From NCBI RefSeq assembly GCF_028858725.1, contig NC_084775.1, forward strand, positions 16,910,597-16,974,596: 64,000 nt of DNA, written 5' to 3'. This document shows positions 46,620 through 57,149 of this stretch, piece after piece. Both the position numbers and the translations under genes were made by a program. The first letter of the stretch is position 1, and each line of letters starts with the position of its first letter. The notes beneath the pieces were generated by a model that saw only the letters and a program-made list of their open reading frames with translations, searched no databases and was not told the DNA's origin. Source of the DNA: Colius striatus. Lineage: Eukaryota > Chordata > Aves > Coliiformes > Coliidae.

Positions 46620-46945
46620 CTCTACCAGGAGGCTGCAGTGAGCTGGAGGTCGGTCTCTGCTCCCAGCTAGTGAGTGACGGGCCAAGAGGAAAGGGGCTCA
46701 GGGTGCCCCAGGGGAGGTTGAGGCGGGAGCTGAGGCAGAACTGTTTCCCTGAGAGGGGTGTCAGCCGCTGTGCCAGGCTGCCCAGGGAGCTGGGGGAGTG
46801 CCCAGCCCTGGAGGGACCCCGAAGCCCTGGAGCTGAGGTGCTGAGGGCTGTGGGTCAGTGGTAGCCGTGGCAGGGTGAGGGCTCAGGGCTGGGCTCCAGC
46901 AGCTCAAAGGGCTTTTCTAACCCAAATGATTCTGTGGTTTGCTCC
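46620..46945 (+). mobile_element. CR1 LINE 3'-end fragment next to a splice acceptor
   Basis: The same CR1 tail as at 39,085-39,490: GGGCCAAGAGGAAAGGGGCT, GGCTGCCCAGGGAGCTGGGG and the terminal AACCCAAATGATTCTGTGG. The element ends about 13 bp before the CAG acceptor of the fucolectin exon, so almost the whole visible 3' end of that intron is CR1. Confidence 0.88.
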
Positions 46946-46951
46946 CTGCAG

Positions 46952-47105
46952 CTGTGGCATCATCACAGATGCCAGTCCTGGGTCGCTCAGCACCATCTGC
47001 TGCCACGGCCTCCGCGGCCGCTACGTCACCGTCACCATCCTGGGCCGGGAGGAGCAGTTCACTCTCTGTGAGGTCGAGGTCTACACTGTCCACCCCGAGC
47101 CATGA
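46952..47105 (+). CDS. Fucolectin-type (tachylectin-4 / F5/8C-like) domain, terminal exon
   Basis: After acceptor GCTCCCTGCAG the exon encodes CGIITDASPGSLSTICC, then GLRGRYVTVTILGREEQFTL and CEVEVYTVHPEP with stop TGA at 47,103-47,105. The pattern Cys...CC.G..GRYV.V.....E.FTLCEVEVY is the C-terminal half of the eel-fucolectin/tachylectin-4 family, secreted fucose-binding beta-barrel lectins. Earlier exons were not found upstream, where 4 kb is minisatellite and CR1. It lies tail-to-tail with the truncated GPT exons, 436 bp away on the other strand. Gene identity within the family is uncertain, so no symbol is given. Confidence 0.82.
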
Positions 47106-47204
47106 GGGGCTTTTAAGGGGGACAAGGTGAGGAGTTTCCCCCCTGGCACCAGGACCCTCTGACATCAGATGCCTCTGGAGGCTCCCTGTCGTCAGAACCA
47201 CCCT

Positions 47205-47210
47205 AATAAA
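47205..47210 (+). terminator. AATAAA polyadenylation signal of the fucolectin gene
   Basis: AATAAA in ACCACCCTAATAAACATCC, 100 bp after the stop codon. Confidence 0.7.
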
Positions 47211-47239
47211 CATCCCCACGGGGCCTCTTTGTGCATCAC

Positions 47240-47440
47240 CATCCCCATCCCATAGGCTCCAGAGGACCATGGCATCACCATCCGCACCCCGTGGGCTCCA
47301 CAGGACCATGGCATCACCATCCCCACCCCACAGGCTCCAGAGGACCATGACATCACCATCTCCACCCCACGGGCTCCAGAGGACCATGGCATCACCATCC
47401 CCACCCCACGGGACCTCCAGCCTCTTTCCATCACCACCCT
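47240..47440. repeat. About 36-bp tandem repeat, 4-5 copies
   Basis: Units of GGCTCCAGAGGACCATGGCA followed by TCACCATCCCCACCCCACG. They sit between the fucolectin polyA signal and the last visible GPT exon, in the space where further GPT exons would be expected. Confidence 0.88.
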
Positions 47441-47540
47441 TGAGGCCCATGGGGTTCCACCATCCTCATCCCCACTCTGTGGCTCCCCAGGACCTGTGGT
47501 GGCCACCTCGGGGTGGGGGTGGCCGTGGGAGGTCACTCAC

Positions 47541-47677
47541 TCGCCCGTGAAGCCTTTGGAGATGGAGTGGAAGGAGGCGAGTTCCACCGAGTCCAGGTAG
47601 GGCGGCCCCATCTCTGTCAGCACCTTCCTGAAGGAGTGGAAGGCCGAACCCTCAGCATACACGTTGTCCTGGTACAC
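47541..47677 (-). CDS. GPT: GPT (alanine aminotransferase) exon carrying the PLP lysine
   Basis: Minus-strand exon of 137 nt between CTCCTCCAG and GGCGA|GTGAGT. It encodes [20 protein letters not shown], then TEMGPP and [15 protein letters not shown]. This matches the alanine aminotransferase block ADEVYQDNVY...SFHSTSKGYMGECG; the lysine in SISKG is the Schiff-base lysine for pyridoxal phosphate, and YQDN contributes cofactor contacts. The phase at both ends fits the neighbouring exon at 47,761 and a following GE|CGYRGGY exon. That next exon and the remaining roughly 150 C-terminal residues are not found at lower coordinates. The enzyme interconverts alanine and 2-oxoglutarate with pyruvate and glutamate. 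Confidence 0.93.
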
Positions 47678-47760
47678 CTGGAGGAGGGGGAAAACTGGTG
47701 GGGTTACCTAGATGTTGGGGTCCACCTCACATACCCCCCGAGTCTGAGGGTCCCACTCAC

Positions 47761-47840
47761 CTCATCAGCCATGAGGAAGAGCCTCTCCTCGAAGGCGAAT
47801 TTGATGACGGCCTCAATGCACTGACGGCTCTGGACCTGCC
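47761..47840 (-). CDS. GPT: GPT (alanine aminotransferase) exon
   Basis: 80-nt minus-strand exon with acceptor CCCTCCCAG and donor GATGAG|GTGAGT. It encodes [20 protein letters not shown] and FLMADE. Human GPT has QVQTRECIEAVIRFAFEERL and FLLADE at this place. The Asp of ADE is the conserved residue that pairs with the PLP ring nitrogen. Its two leading bases complete the Gly codon left open by the exon at 56,888-57,131 (PTG|Q), 9 kb upstream, showing that the right-hand exon copy is the one that belongs to this gene. Confidence 0.95.
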
Positions 47841-47879
47841 CTGGGAGGGGGGAGAAGGGGGGAGGTTGGCATAGCGGAG

Positions 47880-48365
47880 TGGGGGGGTCCAGCCCCACTC
47901 CCACCATGGGTTTGGGGGGCCCAGTCCTGCTCCTGATGGGTTTTGGGGGGCTCAATCCCTTTTCCTGATAGGTTTGGGGGCCCAGTCTTGCTCCCTATGG
48001 GTTTGGGGTATGGGCTCAGCCCCACTCCTGATGGGTTTTAGGGGGCTCAGTCTAGTTTCCCATGGGTATGGGGGGGCTTAGACCCCCTCTCCTGATAGGT
48101 TTGGGGGACCCAAACTGCCTCCCTATAGATTTGGGAGGAGAGTCATCCCCACTCCTGATGGGTTTGGGGGGGCTTAGCCCCTGCTCCTGATGGGTTTTGG
48201 GGCCTTCACCCCACTCCTAATGGATCTGAGGGGACTCAGTCCCACTTCCTATGGCTTTTGGAGGGTCTCAACCCAGTTCTTGGGTATGTTTTGGAGGTCT
48301 TAGTAGGACCAGTAAAGCACTGGGGGTCTCAGAATGGGACTGGGAGGGCACTGGGAGCTCACAGC
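47880..48365. repeat. Degenerate 35-40-bp repeat in a GPT intron
   Basis: Units of CCCACTCCTGATGGGTTTGG / GGGGCTCAGTCC, about ten, decaying into the start of minisatellite A at about 48,375. Intronic between the GPT exons at 47.8 and 56.9 kb. Confidence 0.82.
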
Positions 48366-48659
48366 CCTGGTACCAGAAGTCCCATCCCAACCTCAGGGTC
48401 CCATCCCAGCCCCAGGGTCCTATCCCCAGGGTCCCATCCCAGTCCTAGGATCCCATCCCATCCCTGATATCCCACCCCTGGGGTCCAATCCCACCCCTGG
48501 GGTCCCATCCCAGTCCCATCCCATCCCATCCCTGGGGTCCCATCCTAACCTCAGGGTCCCATCCCACCCCTGAGATCCCATCCCTGGAGTCCCATCCCAT
48601 CCCTGGGGTCCCATCCCATCCCATCCCTGGGGTCCCATCCCAACCTCAGAGTCCCATCC

Positions 48660-50510
48660 CACTCCTGGAGTTCCACCCCTGGGGTCCCATCCCACCCCTG
48701 GGGTCCCATCCCAGTCTCATCCCACCCCTGGAGTCCCATCCCAGTCCTATCCCATCCCACCCCTGGGGTCCCATCCCACCCCTGGGGTCCCATCCCACCC
48801 CGGGGTTCCATCCCACCCCTGGGGACTCATCCCACCCCTGGGGTCCCATCCCATCCTGTCCCATCCCATCCCACCCCACCCCTGGGGTCCCATCCCACCC
48901 CTGGAGACTCATCCCATCCCTGTGGTCCCATCCCATCCCACCCCTGGGGTCCCAACCAGTCCAATCCCATCCCAAACCTGGGGTCCCATCCCACCCCTGG
49001 CGCCCCATCCCACCCCTGGGACCCCATCCCATCCCATCCCACCCCTGGGGACTCATCCCAACCCTGGGGTCCCATCCAGTCCCATGCCATCCCACCCCTG
49101 GGGACCCATCACATCCCATCCCACCCCTGGGGTCCCATCCCATCCCACCCCTGGTTTCCCATCCACTCCCATCCCATACCACCCCTGGGGTCCCATCCCA
49201 TCCCACCCCTAGGGTCCCATCCCATCCCACCCCTGGGGTCCGATCCCAACCCTGGGGTCCCAGCCAGTCCCATCCCATCCCATCCCATACCTGGGGTCCC
49301 ATCCCACTCCTGGGGTCCCATCCCAACCCTGGGGTCCCATCCCATCCCACCCCTGGTGTCCCATCCCACCCCTAGGGTCCCCTCCCATCCCACCCCTGGG
49401 GTCCCATCCGAACTCTGGGGTCCCATCCAGTCCCATGTCGTCCCATCCCATCCCACCCCTGGAGTCCCATCCCACCCCTGGAGTCCCATCCCACCCCTGG
49501 AGTCCCATCCCACCCCTGGAGTCCCATCCCATCCCTGGAGTCCCATCCCATCCCATCCCTGGGGTCCCATCCCAACCTCAGAGTCCCATCCCACTCCTGG
49601 AGTTCCACCCCTGGGGTCCCATCCCACCCCTGGGGTCCCATCCCAGTCTCATCCCACCCCTGGAGTCCCATCCCAGTCCTATCCCATCCCACCCCTGAGG
49701 TCCCACCCCTGGGGTCCCATCCCACCCCGGGGTTCCATCCCACCCCTGGGGACTCATCCCACCCCTGGGGTACCATCCCATCCTGTCCCATCCCATCCCA
49801 CCCCACCCCTGGGGTCCCATCCCACCCCTGGAGACTCATCCCATCCCTGTGGTCCCATCCCATCCCACCCCTGGGGTCCCAACCAGTCCAATCCCATCCC
49901 AAACCTGGGGTCCCATCCCACCCCTGGTGCCCCATCCCACCCCTGGGACCCCATCCCATCCCATCCCACCCCTGGGGACTCATCCCAACCCTGGGGTCCC
50001 ATCCAGTCCCATGCCATCCCACCCCTGGGGACCCATCACATCCCATCCCACCCCTGGGGTCCCATCCCATCCCACCCCTGGGGTCCCATCCCACCCCTGG
50101 TTTCCCATCCACTCCCATCCCATCCCACCCCTGGGGTCCCATCCCATCCCACCCCTAGGGTCCCATCCCATCCCACCCCTGGGGTCCGATCCCAACCCTG
50201 GGGTCCCAGCCAGTCCCATCCCATCCCATCCCATACCTGGGGTCCCATCCTACTCCTGGGGTCCCATCCCAACCCTGGGGTCCCATCCCATCCCACCCCT
50301 GGTGTCCCATCCCACCCCTAGGGTCCCCTCCCATCCCACCCCTGGGGTCCCATCCGAACTCTGGGGTCCCATCCAGTCCCATGTCGTCCCATCCCATCCC
50401 ACCCCTGGGAACTCATCCCACCCCTGGTGTCCCATCACATCCCATCCCACCCCTAGGGTCCCATCCCCTCCCAACCCTTGGGTCCCATCCAGTCCCATCC
50501 CATCCCACCC
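48660..50510. repeat. 927-bp tandem duplication in the right minisatellite A
   Basis: Two consecutive blocks share the same order of variant units. The segments 48,827-49,090 and 49,754-50,017 are almost identical. A few units were gained or lost near the boundaries. Confidence 0.8.
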
Positions 50511-53500
50511 CTAGGGTCCCATCCCATCCCAACCCTGGAGACCCATCCCATCCCTGAAGTCCTATCCCTGGGGTCCCATCCCAACCTAGGGTCCCGTCCC
50601 ACCCCTGGGGTCGCATCCCACCCCACCCCTGGGGTCCCATCCCACCCCTGGAGACTCATCCCATCCCTGTGGTCCCATCCCATCCCACCACTGGGGTCGC
50701 ATGCCATCCCATCCCACCCCTGGGATCCCATCCAGTCGCATCCCAATCCTGGGGTCCCATCCCACCCCTGAACTCCAATCCTTGGGGTCCCATCCAAACC
50801 TCAGGGTCCAATCCCACCCCTGGGGTCCCACCCCTGTGGTCACATCCCACCCCTGGGGTCCCATCCCAGTGTCATCCCACCCCTGGAGTCCCATCCCAGT
50901 CCTATCCCATCCCAACCCTGAGGTCCCAGCCCTGGGATCCCATCCCAGCCCTGGGGTCCCATCCAGTCCCATCCCATTCCATCCCATCCCACCCCTGGAG
51001 ACTCATCCCATCCCACCCCTTGGGTCCCATCCCACCCCTGGGGTCCCATCCCAGTCTCATCCCAACCCTGGAGTCCCATCCCACTCCTATCCCGTCCCAC
51101 CCCTGGGGTCCCATCCCATCTCACCCCTGGGGTCCGATCCAGTCCCATCCCACCCAACCCCTGGGGTCCCATCCAGTCCCATCCCACCCCTGCGGTCCCA
51201 TCCCACCCCTGAAGTCCTACCCCTGGGGTCCCATCCCAGTGTAATCCCACCCCTGGAGTCCCATCCCAGTCCTATCCCATCCCACCCCTGAGGTCCCACC
51301 CCTGGGGTCCCATCCCATCCCAGCCCTGGGTTCCCATCCAGTCCCATCCCACCGCTGGGGTCCCATCTCATCCCACCCCTTGGGTCCCATCACACCCCTG
51401 CGGACTCATCCCATTCCACCCCTGGGGTCCCATCCCATCCTACCCCTGGGGACTCATCCCACCCCTGGGGTCCCATCCCATCCCACGCCTGGGTTCCCAT
51501 CCCATCCCAACCCTGGGGTCCAATCCAGTCCCGTCCCATCCCATCCCACCCCTGGGGTCCCATCCCACCCCTGGGGTCCCATCCCACCCCTTGGGTCCCA
51601 TCCCATTCCATCCCATCCCATCCCTGGGGTCCCATCCCAACCCTGGGGTCCCATCCTATTACACCCCTGAGGACTCATCCCACCCCTTGGGTCCCATCCC
51701 ATCCCACCCCTGGGGTCCTATCCAGTCCCATCCCACCGCACCCCTGGGGTCCCATCCCACCCCATCCCTGGTGTCCCATCCCATCCCACCCCTGGGGTCT
51801 CATCCAGTCCCATCCCAACCCTGGAGTCCCATCCCACCCCTCTAGTCCCAGCCCTGGGGTCCCATCCCAACGTCAGGGTCCTATCCCACCCCTGGGGTCC
51901 CACCCCTGCAGTCGCATCTCAACCCTGGGGTCCCATCCCAGTGTCAACACACCCTTGGAGTCCCATCCCAGTCCCATCCCATCCCACCCCTGGGGTCCCA
52001 TCCCAGCCCTGGGGTCCCATCCAGTCCCAACCCATGCCATTCCATCCCATCCCACCCCTGGGGTCCCATCCTATCTCACCCCTGGGGACTCATCCCACCC
52101 CTGGTGTCCAATCCAGTCCCATCCCACCCCTGGAGTCCCATCCCACCCCTGGAGTCCCATCCCACCCCTGGGGTCTCATCCCATCCCACCCCTGGGGTCC
52201 CATCCCATCCCATCATATCCCTGGGGTCCCATCCCTACCCTGGGGTCCCATCCAGTCCCATCCCACCCCTGGGGTCCCATCCCACCCCTGGGGTCCCATC
52301 CCACCCCAACCCATCCCATCCCACCCCTGGGGTCCCATCTCATCCCAACCCTGGGATCCCATCCAGTCCCATCCCATCCCACCCCTGGGGTCCCATCCCT
52401 AGGGTCCCATCCCAGTCCTATCCCATCCCACCCCTGAGGTCCCACTCCTGGGGTCCTATCCCATCCCAACCCTGGGGTCCCATCCAGTCCCATCCCACCC
52501 CTGGGGTCGCATCCCACCCCTTGGGTCCCATCCCATTCCATCGCATCCCACCCCTGGGGTCCCATCCCACCCCTGGGGTCCCATCCTATTACACCCCTGA
52601 GGACTCGTCCCACCCCTTGGGTCCCATCCCATCCCACCCCTGGGGTCCTATCCAGTCCCATCCCACCGCACCCCTGGGGTCCCATCTCACCCCATCCCTG
52701 GGGTCCCATCCTACCCCATCCCTGGTGTCCCATCCCATCCCACCCCTGGGGTCCCATCCAGTCCCATCCCAACCCTGGAGTCCCATCCCACCCCTCTAGT
52801 CCCAGCCCTGGGGTCCCATCCCAAACTCACGGTCCCATCTCAACCCTGGGGTCCCATCCCAGTGTCAACACACCCTTGGAGTCCCATCCCAGTTCCATCC
52901 CATCCCACCCCTGGGGTCCCATCCCAGCCCTGGGGTCCCATCCAGTCCCAACCCATGCCATTCCATCCCATCCCACCCCTGGGGTCCCATCCTATCTCAC
53001 CCCTGGGGACTCATCCCACCCCTGGTGTCCAATCCAGTCCCATCCCATCCCATCCCACCCCTGGAGTCCCATCCCATCCCACCCCTGGGGACCCATCCCA
53101 TCCCACCCCTGGGGACCCATCCCATCCCATCCCATCCCATCCCTACCCTGGGGTCCCATCCCTACCCTGGGGTCCCATCCAGTCCCATCCCACCACTGGG
53201 GTCCCATCCCACCCCTGGGGTCGCATCCCATCCCACCCCTGGGGACCCATCCCACCCCTGGAGACTCATCCCATCCCTGGGGTCCCATCCCATCCCACCC
53301 CTTGGGTCCCAACCAGTCCCATCCCATCCCAAACATGGGGTCCCATCCCATCCCACCCCTGGGGTCCGATCCCATTCCATCCCATCCCACCCCTGGGGTC
53401 CCATCCCACCCCTGGGGTTCCATCCCATCCCACCCCTGGGTTCCCATCCAGTCCCATACCAATCCTGGGATCCCATCCCACCCCTGAACTCCCATCCTTG

Positions 53501-53569
53501 GGGTCCCATCCAAACCTCAGGGTCCCATCCCACCCCTGGGGTCCCACCCCTGGGGTCGCATCCCATCCC

Positions 53570-53801
53570 TGGATGGGACCCCAGGGGTGGGATGGGACTG
53601 GATGGGAGCCCAGGGGTGGCATGGGACCCCAGGTTTGGGATGGGATGGGACTGGATGGGACCCAAGGGGTGGGATGGGACTGGATGGGACCCCAGGGGTG
53701 GGATGAGTCGCCAGGGGTGGGATGGGATGAGACCCCAGGGGTGGGATGGGACCTCAGGGGTGGGATGGGACCCCAGGGGTGGGATGGGACTCAATGGGAC
53801 C
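53570..53801. repeat. Strand-inverted cassette 6 (right minisatellite A)
   Basis: About 230 bp of reverse-complement units bounded by the same GTCGCATCCCATCCCTGGAT entry and TGGGACCCATCCCAG exit as the five cassettes of the left array. It carries a CTCAATGGG instead of CTCGATGGG at the exit. Confidence 0.9.
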
Positions 53802-56400
53802 CATCCCAGTCCTGAGGTCCCACCCTTGGCGTCTCATCCCGTCCCAACCCTGGGGTCCCATCCCATCCCACTCCTGGGGATTCATCCCACCCCTGGGGTC
53901 CCATCCCACCCCTGAAGTCCCACCCCTGGGGTCCCATCCCAGTGTCATCCCACCCCTGGAGTCCCATCCCAGTCCTATCCCATCCGACCCCTGAGGTCCT
54001 ACCCCTGGGGTCCCATCCCATTCCAGCCCTGGTGTCCCATCCAGTCCCATCCCACCCCTGGGGTCCCATCCCATCCCACCCCTGGGGTCCCATCCCCTCC
54101 CACCGCTGGGGTCCCATCTCATCCCACCCCTTGGGTCGCATCCCACCCCTTGGGTCCCATCACACCCCTGCAGACTTATCCCATTCCACCCCTGGGGTCC
54201 CATCCCATCCTACCCCTGGGGACTCATCCCACCTCTGGGGTCCCATCCCATCCCATCCCATCCCATCGCATCCCATCCCATCCCACGCCTGGGTTCCCAT
54301 CCCATCCCAACCCTGGAGTCCAATCCAGTCCCGTCCAATCCCATCCGAACCCTGGGGTCCTATCCCAACCCTGGGGTCCCATCCCACTCCTTGGGCCCCA
54401 TCTAGTCCCATCCCAACCCTGGAGTCCCATCCCACCCCTCCAGTCCCAGCCCTGGAGTCCCATCCCAACCTCAGGGTGCCATCCCACCCCTGGGGTCCCA
54501 CCCCTGCAGTCGCATCCCAACCCTGGGGTCCCATCCCAGTATCATCCCACCCTTGGAGTCCCATCCCAGTCCTATCCCATCCCACCCCTGGGGTCCCATC
54601 CCATCCCAGCCCTGGGGTCCCATCCAGTCCCAACCCATGCCATTCCATCCCATCCCACTTCTGGGGTCACATCCCATCTCACCCCTGGGGTCACATCCCA
54701 TCCCACCCCTGGGGACTCATCCCACCCCTGGGGTCCCATCCCATCCCATCCCATCCCACCCCTGGGGACTCATCCCACCCCTGGGGTCCCATCCCATTCC
54801 ATCCCATCCCATCCCACCCCTTGGGTCCCATCCCATCCCACCCCTTGGGTCCCATCCCACCCCTGGGGTCCCATCCCATCCCACCCCTGGGGTCCCATCC
54901 CATCTCACCCCTGGGGTCCCATCCCATCCCACCCCTGGCGTCCCATCCAGTTCCACCCCTGAGGTCCCATCCAGTCCCAACCCTGTGGTCCCATCCAGTT
55001 CCATCCCCTGCCATCCCACCCCTGGGGTCCCATCCCACCCCTGGGGTCCCATCCCACACCTGGGGACTCATCCCACTCCTTAGTTCCCATCCCATCCCAT
55101 CCCATCCCACCCCTTGAGTCCCATCCCTGGGTTCCCATCCCAACCTCAGGGTCCCATCCCACCCCTAGGGTCCCACCCCTACGATCGCATCCCACCCCTG
55201 GGGTCCCATCCCAGTGTCATCTCACCCCTGGAGTCCCACCCCAGTCCTATACCATCCCACCCCTAAGGTCCAACCCCTGTGGTCCCATCCCATCCCAGCC
55301 CTGGGATCTCATCCAGTCCCATTCCATCCCATGCCATCCCACTCCTGAAGTTCCATCCCATCCCACCCCTGGGGTCCGATTCCACCCCACCCCTGGATAC
55401 TCATCCCACCCCTGGGTTCCCATCCCATCCCATCCCATCCGATCCCACCCGTGGGTTCCCATCCCATCCCACCCGTGGGTTCCCATCCCATCCCATCCCA
55501 CCCCTGGGTTCCCATCCCATCCCAACCCTGGGGTCCCATTCCACCCCTGGGGTCCCATCCTATCTCACTCCTGGGGTCCCATCCCACCCCTGGGGTCTCA
55601 TCCCATCCCACCCCTGGGGTCCCATCCCACCCCTGGAGTCCCATCCCATCCCTGGGGTCCCATCCCTACCCTGGGGTCCCATCCAGTCCCATCCCACCCC
55701 TGGGGTCCCATCCCATCCCACCCCTGGGGTCCCATCCCATCCCAACCCATCCCATCCCACCCCTGGGGTCCCATCTCATCGCAACCCTGGGATCCCATCC
55801 AGTGCCATCCCATCCCACCCCTGGGGTCCCATCCCATCCCACCCCGGGGTCCCATCCCATCCCAACCCTGGGGTCCCATCCCACTCCTGAATTCCCATCC
55901 CTGGGGTCCCATCCCAACCTCAGGGTCCCATCCCACCCCTGGTTCCCACCCCTGGTGTCGCATCCCACCCCTGGGGTCCCATCCCAGTCTCATCCCACCC
56001 CTGGATTCCCATCCCAGTCCTATCCCATCCCACATCTGAGGTCCCACCCCTGGGGTCCCATTGCATCCCAACCCTGGGGTCCCATCCAGTACCATCCAAT
56101 CCCATTCGATCCCACCCCTGGGGTCCCATCCCATTCCATCCCATTCCACCCCTGGGGTCCCATCCCTGGGGTCCCATCCCAACCTCAGGGTCCCATCACA
56201 CCTCTGGGGTCCCATCCCAGTCCTATCCCATCCCACCCCTGAGGTCCCACCCCTGGGGTCCAATCCCAGCCCTGGGGTCCCATCCAGTCCCATCCCACGC
56301 CTGGGTTCCCATTCAGTCCCATCCCACCCCTGGGGTCCCATCCCACCCCTGGGGTCACATCCCATCCCACCCCTGGGGACTCATCCCACCCATGGGTTCC

Positions 56401-56490
56401 CATCCCATCCTGTCCCATCCCGTCCCATCCCATCCCATCCCATCCCATCCCATCCCATCCCATCCCATCCCATCCCATCCCATCCCATCC
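56401..56490. repeat. Near-pure (CCCAT)n run, right array
   Basis: About 18 CCCAT pentamers with few interruptions, the longest such run in the window, located 400 bp from the GPT exon. The minus strand, which is the GPT sense strand, is (GGGAT)n and could form quadruplexes. Confidence 0.9.
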
Positions 56491-56887
56491 CACCCCTGGG
56501 GTCCCATCCCATCCCACCCCTGGGGTCCCATCCCATCCCACCTCTGGGGACTCATCCCACCACTGGGGTCCCATGCAATCCCATCCCACCCCTGGGGTCC
56601 CATCCCATCCCAACCCTGGGATCCCATCCAATCCCATCCCACCCCTGGGGTCCCATCCCACCCCTGGGGTCCCATCCCATCCCAGCTCTGGGGACTCATC
56701 CCACCACTGGGGTCCAATGCCATCCCATCCCACCCCTGGGGTCCCATCCAGTCCCATCCCACCCCTGGGGTCCCATCCCATCCCACCCCTGGGGTCCCAT
56801 CCCACCCCTGGAGTCCCATCCCATCCCACCCCTGGGGATCCATCCCACTCATGGTGTCCCGTCTCAGCCCGTGGTGTGGCCGGGTAC

Positions 56888-57131
56888 CGGTGGGGCTGCC
56901 AGAGTTGATGATGCACAGCACCCGTGGGCAGCAGTGCCGGCGGCCCTCGGCCAGCGCCCGCCGCAGCTCACTGAGTGCCACTGCGCAGCACCGTTCCTCC
57001 TCCAGGTAGTAGCCGAGCTGCACGGCCCCCAGCTCGGCGATGGTGGCCGAGTACAGCGGGTACTGTGGGATGGGGATCAGCACCCGCGTGCGAGAGGGTG
57101 CCGAGCCCATCACCAGCAGCTTCAGGATGGT
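56888..57131 (-). CDS. GPT: GPT (alanine aminotransferase) exon with altered PLP-motif
   Basis: 244-nt minus-strand exon with acceptor TGCCCTCAG and donor CCCCACCG|GTACCC. It encodes [53 protein letters not shown] and ends [12 protein letters not shown]. It aligns along its full length with human GPT ([37 protein letters not shown]). Synteny with LRRC14, C8orf82 and ARHGAP39 favours GPT (ALT1) over GPT2. The NPGNPTG motif is NSGSPTG here: in fold-type I aminotransferases the Asn of NPTG contacts the PLP 3'-oxygen, so the change to Ser is notable. Earlier GPT exons would lie beyond about 64,000. The next exon in phase is 47,761-47,840. Confidence 0.95.
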
Positions 57132-57149
57132 CTGAGGGCACAGGCATGG

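Larger units (their letters stand above)
48370..56865. repeat. Minisatellite A array, right copy
   Basis: The same 20-bp CCACCCCTGGGGTCCCATCC family as 1-14,755, filling the GPT intron between exons at 47,840 and 56,888. It has its own higher-order units: about 48,660-49,580 repeated at about 49,590-50,510 (offset 927 bp), and about 51,560-52,480 repeated at about 52,480-53,400 in part (offset 921 bp). From about 55,200 to 56,865 it matches the left array at about 13,360-14,755 unit by unit, including rare variants, which points to duplication of a large block. Confidence 0.93.

Noticed and set aside
47513-47824. Plus-strand 103-codon frame over the GPT exons
   Set aside because: Antisense shadow of the GPT exons; the minus strand shows conserved aminotransferase sequence and correct splice sites.
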